Shown here: positions 61,618 through 64,000 of the stretch, one piece after another
How positions within the stretch are numbered: position 1 is the stretch's first letter
How the letters are laid out: every line of letters starts with the position of its first letter
Assembly (NCBI RefSeq): GCF_003342675.1
Contig: NZ_CP031148.1
Span: 1,302,001 to 1,366,000 of the forward strand
Direction of reading: 5' to 3'
From: Haloplanus rubicundus
GTDB lineage: Archaea; Halobacteriota; Halobacteria; Halobacteriales; Haloferacaceae
Length of the DNA stretch: 64,000 nt
The notes under the pieces: model-generated
The model's input: only the letters and a program-made list of their open reading frames with translations
What the model was told of the DNA's origin: nothing
Database searches by the model: none
Program-made: the position numbers and the translations under genes

Positions 61618-62634
61618 TCAACCGATGTCGCTCTCGTCGAGCTGGGACCAATTATCCAAGCCGACGCGGAGGGCAGCTTTGAGTGCCCCGAGGACAACGG
61701 GACCGAAGAACAGTCCCATAATCCCGAATGCGTACGCCCCACCGAGGATACCGAGGAGGATGACGGCAGGATTGAGCTTCGCGTACCTGTCGACGGCGAA
61801 TGGACGGAGATAGTCGTCGGTGAGCCCAACCACGATGACGCTGTAGACGAATAATCCGGCGGCGAGCAGCGGTTCGCCAGTGAGATACAGATAGACCACT
61901 GCCCCGCCCCAGACGGGGATCGCACCGACGAGCGGAACCATCGCGAGAACGATCATGACGGCCGTCCAGAACAACGCATTGGGGACGCCAGTAACGACGA
62001 GCCCGACTCCGGCGACGACCCCCTGGACGATGGCAACGAAGACGTGTCCGAAGAGAACGCCCCACATCACGTCGTTAATCTCGATGTAGAGGTCGCGCTG
62101 ACTGTCCATTGGGAGGGGGACCGTTCGGTGGAGCCAGTTGACCAGGTCGTCGCCATCTTTGAGAAGGTAGTACACGAGAAAGAGTGCTAACGCGATTCCG
62201 ATGAGGTGGAAGGTGATCGTCCCGAACGCTTGGGTCGACCGTTCGAATACGATCGTCCCGATTTCCCGCCCTGAGCTAACGAGCTCGCCTGTGATATCGA
62301 CCTCTTGTCCGGTGAGTTCCTCGATCCGGGATTCGATCATCTCGATCTGCACTGGGTCAGTGTCGAAGTCCTCGAGGACCCGGTCAGCACTATCCACGAC
62401 CGTTCCGAGAACGACTACGAGCGGTGCGACGAATCCGGAAACTGCTAGGATCACGAGCGAGAGGGCAGCGACCATCGGCGATACGTACGCTTCGAGGCGG
62501 ATCTGCAGCGGATAGAGCACGTAGGCGAGGAGGACGGCACCGAGGACGTACTGGAGAAACGGCTGGATCAGCATGGCCGATAGCACGAGGAGGGTGACGA
62601 TGAGGGCGAGGACAAACCCCTTGCTGAGGTTCAC
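61618..62634 (-). CDS. AI-2E/PerM-family membrane protein
   Basis: 338 residues from GTG 62632-62634; TTG 62661 would add nine residues. Hydrophobic segments at the start and end enclose a soluble region (residues ~85-130). The C-terminal half has ALFWTAVMIVLAMVPLVGAIPVWG, then LRPFAVDRYAKLNPAVILLGILGGAYAFG and GLFFGPVVLGALKA, the hallmark P-x-x-G-x-x-x-x-x-P and GP motifs of the family. Members export small molecules or act as Na+/H+ antiporters. It is convergent with the P-type ATPase gene, 14 bases apart. Confidence 0.87.
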   Translation of the reverse strand: MNLSKGFVLALIVTLLVLSAMLIQPFLQYVLGAVLLAYVLYPLQIRLEAYVSPMVAALSLVILAVSGFVAPLVVVLGTVVDSADRVLEDFDTDPVQIEMIESRIEELTGQEVDITGELVSSGREIGTIVFERSTQAFGTITFHLIGIALALFLVYYLLKDGDDLVNWLHRTVPLPMDSQRDLYIEINDVMWGVLFGHVFVAIVQGVVAGVGLVVTGVPNALFWTAVMIVLAMVPLVGAIPVWGGAVVYLYLTGEPLLAAGLFVYSVIVVGLTDDYLRPFAVDRYAKLNPAVILLGILGGAYAFGIMGLFFGPVVLGALKAALRVGLDNWSQLDESDIG

Positions 62635-62790
62635 AACTACGAATTTGTCGAGCAATGGCAAAAAGATTCGATATCATCTCAGCTGTAGACCACTTTGATT
62701 GCCATCGACTGCCAGGGTTATTCGGACCCGAATCAAAGCCAGTCGGCTACAGCCCCCACTTATGGGTCTGTGTGTCCAACGAGATACCGT

Positions 62791-63081
62791 ATGCCCGAAG
62801 AAGTCCTCTTTCAGTCAGAGGGATCCCAAAGTCGATCGGAGATCGCGTCGTATCTTCGTCGAGTCGCAGACAAACTCGATGCCGGTGACGATATCACCCT
62901 GACCGCTGGCGAACAGTCAGTGACAATGACACCCCCTTCCCAACCGACGTTCGAGGTGAAAGCCGAGCGCGAGGGACCGACCGATAGTCCTGGTGAGCTG
63001 AGTATCGAGTTCGAGATCGAGTGGGCTGAAGATGGAGACGTCGGAAACGGTGAAAGCGGTGGTGGGTTGGAAATCGAGTGA
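62791..63081 (+). CDS. Amphi-Trp domain protein
   Basis: 96 residues from ATG 62791. It reads EEVLFQSEGSQSRSEIASYL, RRVADKLDAGDDITLTAGEQSVTM and PPSQPTFEVKAEREG, the strand-helix-strand pattern of the small amphi-Trp family, then an acidic tail. Such proteins are widespread in haloarchaea next to Usp and membrane genes, with unknown function. The upstream sequence has no strong ribosome-binding site, so it is probably leaderless. Confidence 0.75.
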   Translation: MPEEVLFQSEGSQSRSEIASYLRRVADKLDAGDDITLTAGEQSVTMTPPSQPTFEVKAEREGPTDSPGELSIEFEIEWAEDGDVGNGESGGGLEIE

Positions 63082-63285
63082 AGGCGGTTCTCTGTGGCGA
63101 ATCGGTATTTTTGCGGAGATTTCCGGCGAGAGTCGATATCTCCTGGCTTGTATGGATTATTGTTCTGTCTCCGATTCCAAGACAACATCCCCGCTTGGCG
63201 GCGTTTTTGTCTGACCCAACTGCCAGAGATTTTCTGAATGAGTCTCCAAGTCGGATTCAACAACCACAGGAGACGAAGCACCCGA

Positions 63286-63555
63286 TCACGACTCGATCTC
63301 TCTGATAATTTCGTCGGCTTGCTCACGAGCTTTTTGCTCACCCACGTTCTTCTGGATCAACACAGACTGGACTACCCAATTATCGGGGGCTTCCCGCTTC
63401 CCCATCCGGACCTCGCTTCCCTCCGAGACGGAATCAGAGACACGGTCCGCCCAGTCTGGCGTCCGAATTTGATCGAACTGGTCAGGGTCCCGATACCGAA
63501 CGTGGATGTACTCGTCCTCTGTCGTAATCGACTTGACCTCTGGAATTCGTGCCAT
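63286..63555 (-). CDS. Conserved small haloarchaeal protein, unknown function
   Basis: 89 residues from ATG 63553-63555: ARIPEVKSITTEDEYIHVRY, then RTPDWADRVSDSVSEGSEVRMG, NWVVQSVLIQK and a C-terminal helix AREQADEIIREIES. A helix-beta pattern and charged surface suggest a small globular protein. No family name is offered. A 200-base gap separates it from the amphi-Trp gene, and the two are convergent. Confidence 0.65.
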   Translation of the reverse strand: MARIPEVKSITTEDEYIHVRYRDPDQFDQIRTPDWADRVSDSVSEGSEVRMGKREAPDNWVVQSVLIQKNVGEQKAREQADEIIREIES

Positions 63556-63702
63556 GGCTGTTCGTAGGACAAGGAAATGTAAAAATCAGCATGTCAATTC
63601 GAAACTGAAGGGTTATGAGAAGCACTCGCCAGCTATCCAGATCGAGAGCCTTTTGCTCTGTGGTTCACCGTTTCAGGGCGAATCTGGAGGCACAGTTTGC
63701 GG

Positions 63703-64000
63703 TCACCTGACGACAGTCACAGGCACTGATGCACGCTTCATCACCGTTTCAGCGACCGAACCCATGAGCATTCGAGCGACACCCGAACGTCCGTGGCTCC
63801 CGATGACGATCACGTCGATGCCGTGTGTTTCCGCGTACTTGAGGATCTCGTCTGCGGACTTGCCAACCTTGCTCGCCGTCTGTACCTCCCGGTCGTGCTC
63901 AGCAGCCTTCGCTTCAGCCTCGGCGAGCAGTTCTGCCGAGCGTTCCTGGGCCCGTTTCCGGAGCGTTTCGTCCCCGACCAGTGCTTTCGCGGTGTAGCTC
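63703..64000 (-). CDS. Universal stress protein, incomplete at the window edge
   Basis: The last 99 residues of a Usp read from the right edge: SYTAKALVGDETLRKRAQER, a charged helix, then GIDVIVIGSHGRSGVARMLMGSVAETVMKRASVPVTVV and stop TGA at 63703-63705. The G-2x-G-9x-GS ATP loop is intact. It closely resembles the Usp at 45801 and is the third Usp in the right-hand 22 kb. Confidence 0.9.
   Translation of the reverse strand, partial: SYTAKALVGDETLRKRAQERSAELLAEAEAKAAEHDREVQTASKVGKSADEILKYAETHGIDVIVIGSHGRSGVARMLMGSVAETVMKRASVPVTVVR

Noticed and set aside
1-64000. CRISPR array or cas genes
   Set aside because: No series of regularly spaced repeats; the hairpins seen are single IS ends, and no Cas motifs were found.

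Overview
The window is haloarchaeal (class Halobacteria). The predicted proteins are strongly acidic and Asp/Glu-rich, the protein-coding DNA is GC-rich, and several families are typical of that group: a TFB-type transcription factor, TumE/HVO_A0114 toxin-antitoxin pairs, an amphi-Trp protein, a class III PHA synthase, ADP-forming acyl-CoA synthetase, and many IS200/IS605-type elements. No rRNA, tRNA or CRISPR array was found. All names rest on reading motifs by eye; no database search was run.

Layout. (1) About 1-25.2 kb is a mobile accessory region of plasmid or integrative-element type. It holds a HerA/VirB4-like ATPase with a C-terminal winged-helix/nuclease-like extension, a divergent partner that runs off the left edge, a PriPol-type replication protein, and a TFB paralogue. 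It also holds at least three toxin-antitoxin systems (TumE/TumA-like and VapBC) with decayed or orphaned extra copies. At least six tnpB genes or remnants are layered into this DNA, several of them inside or directly against other genes. (2) About 25.5-29 kb holds a double-psi-barrel-like membrane protein and a divergent pair made of a gamma-glutamylcyclotransferase-like protein and a glutamate-cysteine-ligase-like protein. (3) About 29.3-32.3 kb is a gene graveyard of truncated RCK/TrkA, DUF2085-like and Dpp-type ABC ATPase genes. (4) 32.5-37.3 kb is a compact pgsA-pgsC-pgsB (capABC) operon for poly-gamma-glutamate. (5) 37.5-39.8 kb holds decayed small genes, a broken tyrosine integrase and a PIN-domain remnant, probably the worn edge of the island. 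(6) About 39.8-64 kb is ordinary metabolic DNA interrupted by two apparently complete tnpA-tnpB elements. It carries three universal stress proteins, PHA synthase, a Na/Pi-type transporter, ADP-forming acyl-CoA synthetase, a DUF35 protein with its thiolase, two P-type cation ATPases, an SDR dehydrogenase, a short B12-type ribonucleotide reductase, an SLC13/endonuclease IV chimera, an AI-2E-type membrane protein and small conserved proteins.

How the genes may work together. Thiolase, SDR reductase and PHA synthase could form an acetyl-CoA to polyhydroxyalkanoate route. Acyl-CoA synthetase (ADP-forming) could recover ATP from acyl-CoA. Together with the Usp proteins, cation ATPases and oxygen-independent ribonucleotide reductase, the right-hand region resembles the energy-stress or hypoxia gene sets of bacteria. 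In the left-hand region, TnpB elements sit against toxin-antitoxin modules and replication genes, and they share end sequences that would define different guides. The pgs operon and the GCS/GGCT pair give the middle of the window a gamma-glutamyl theme.
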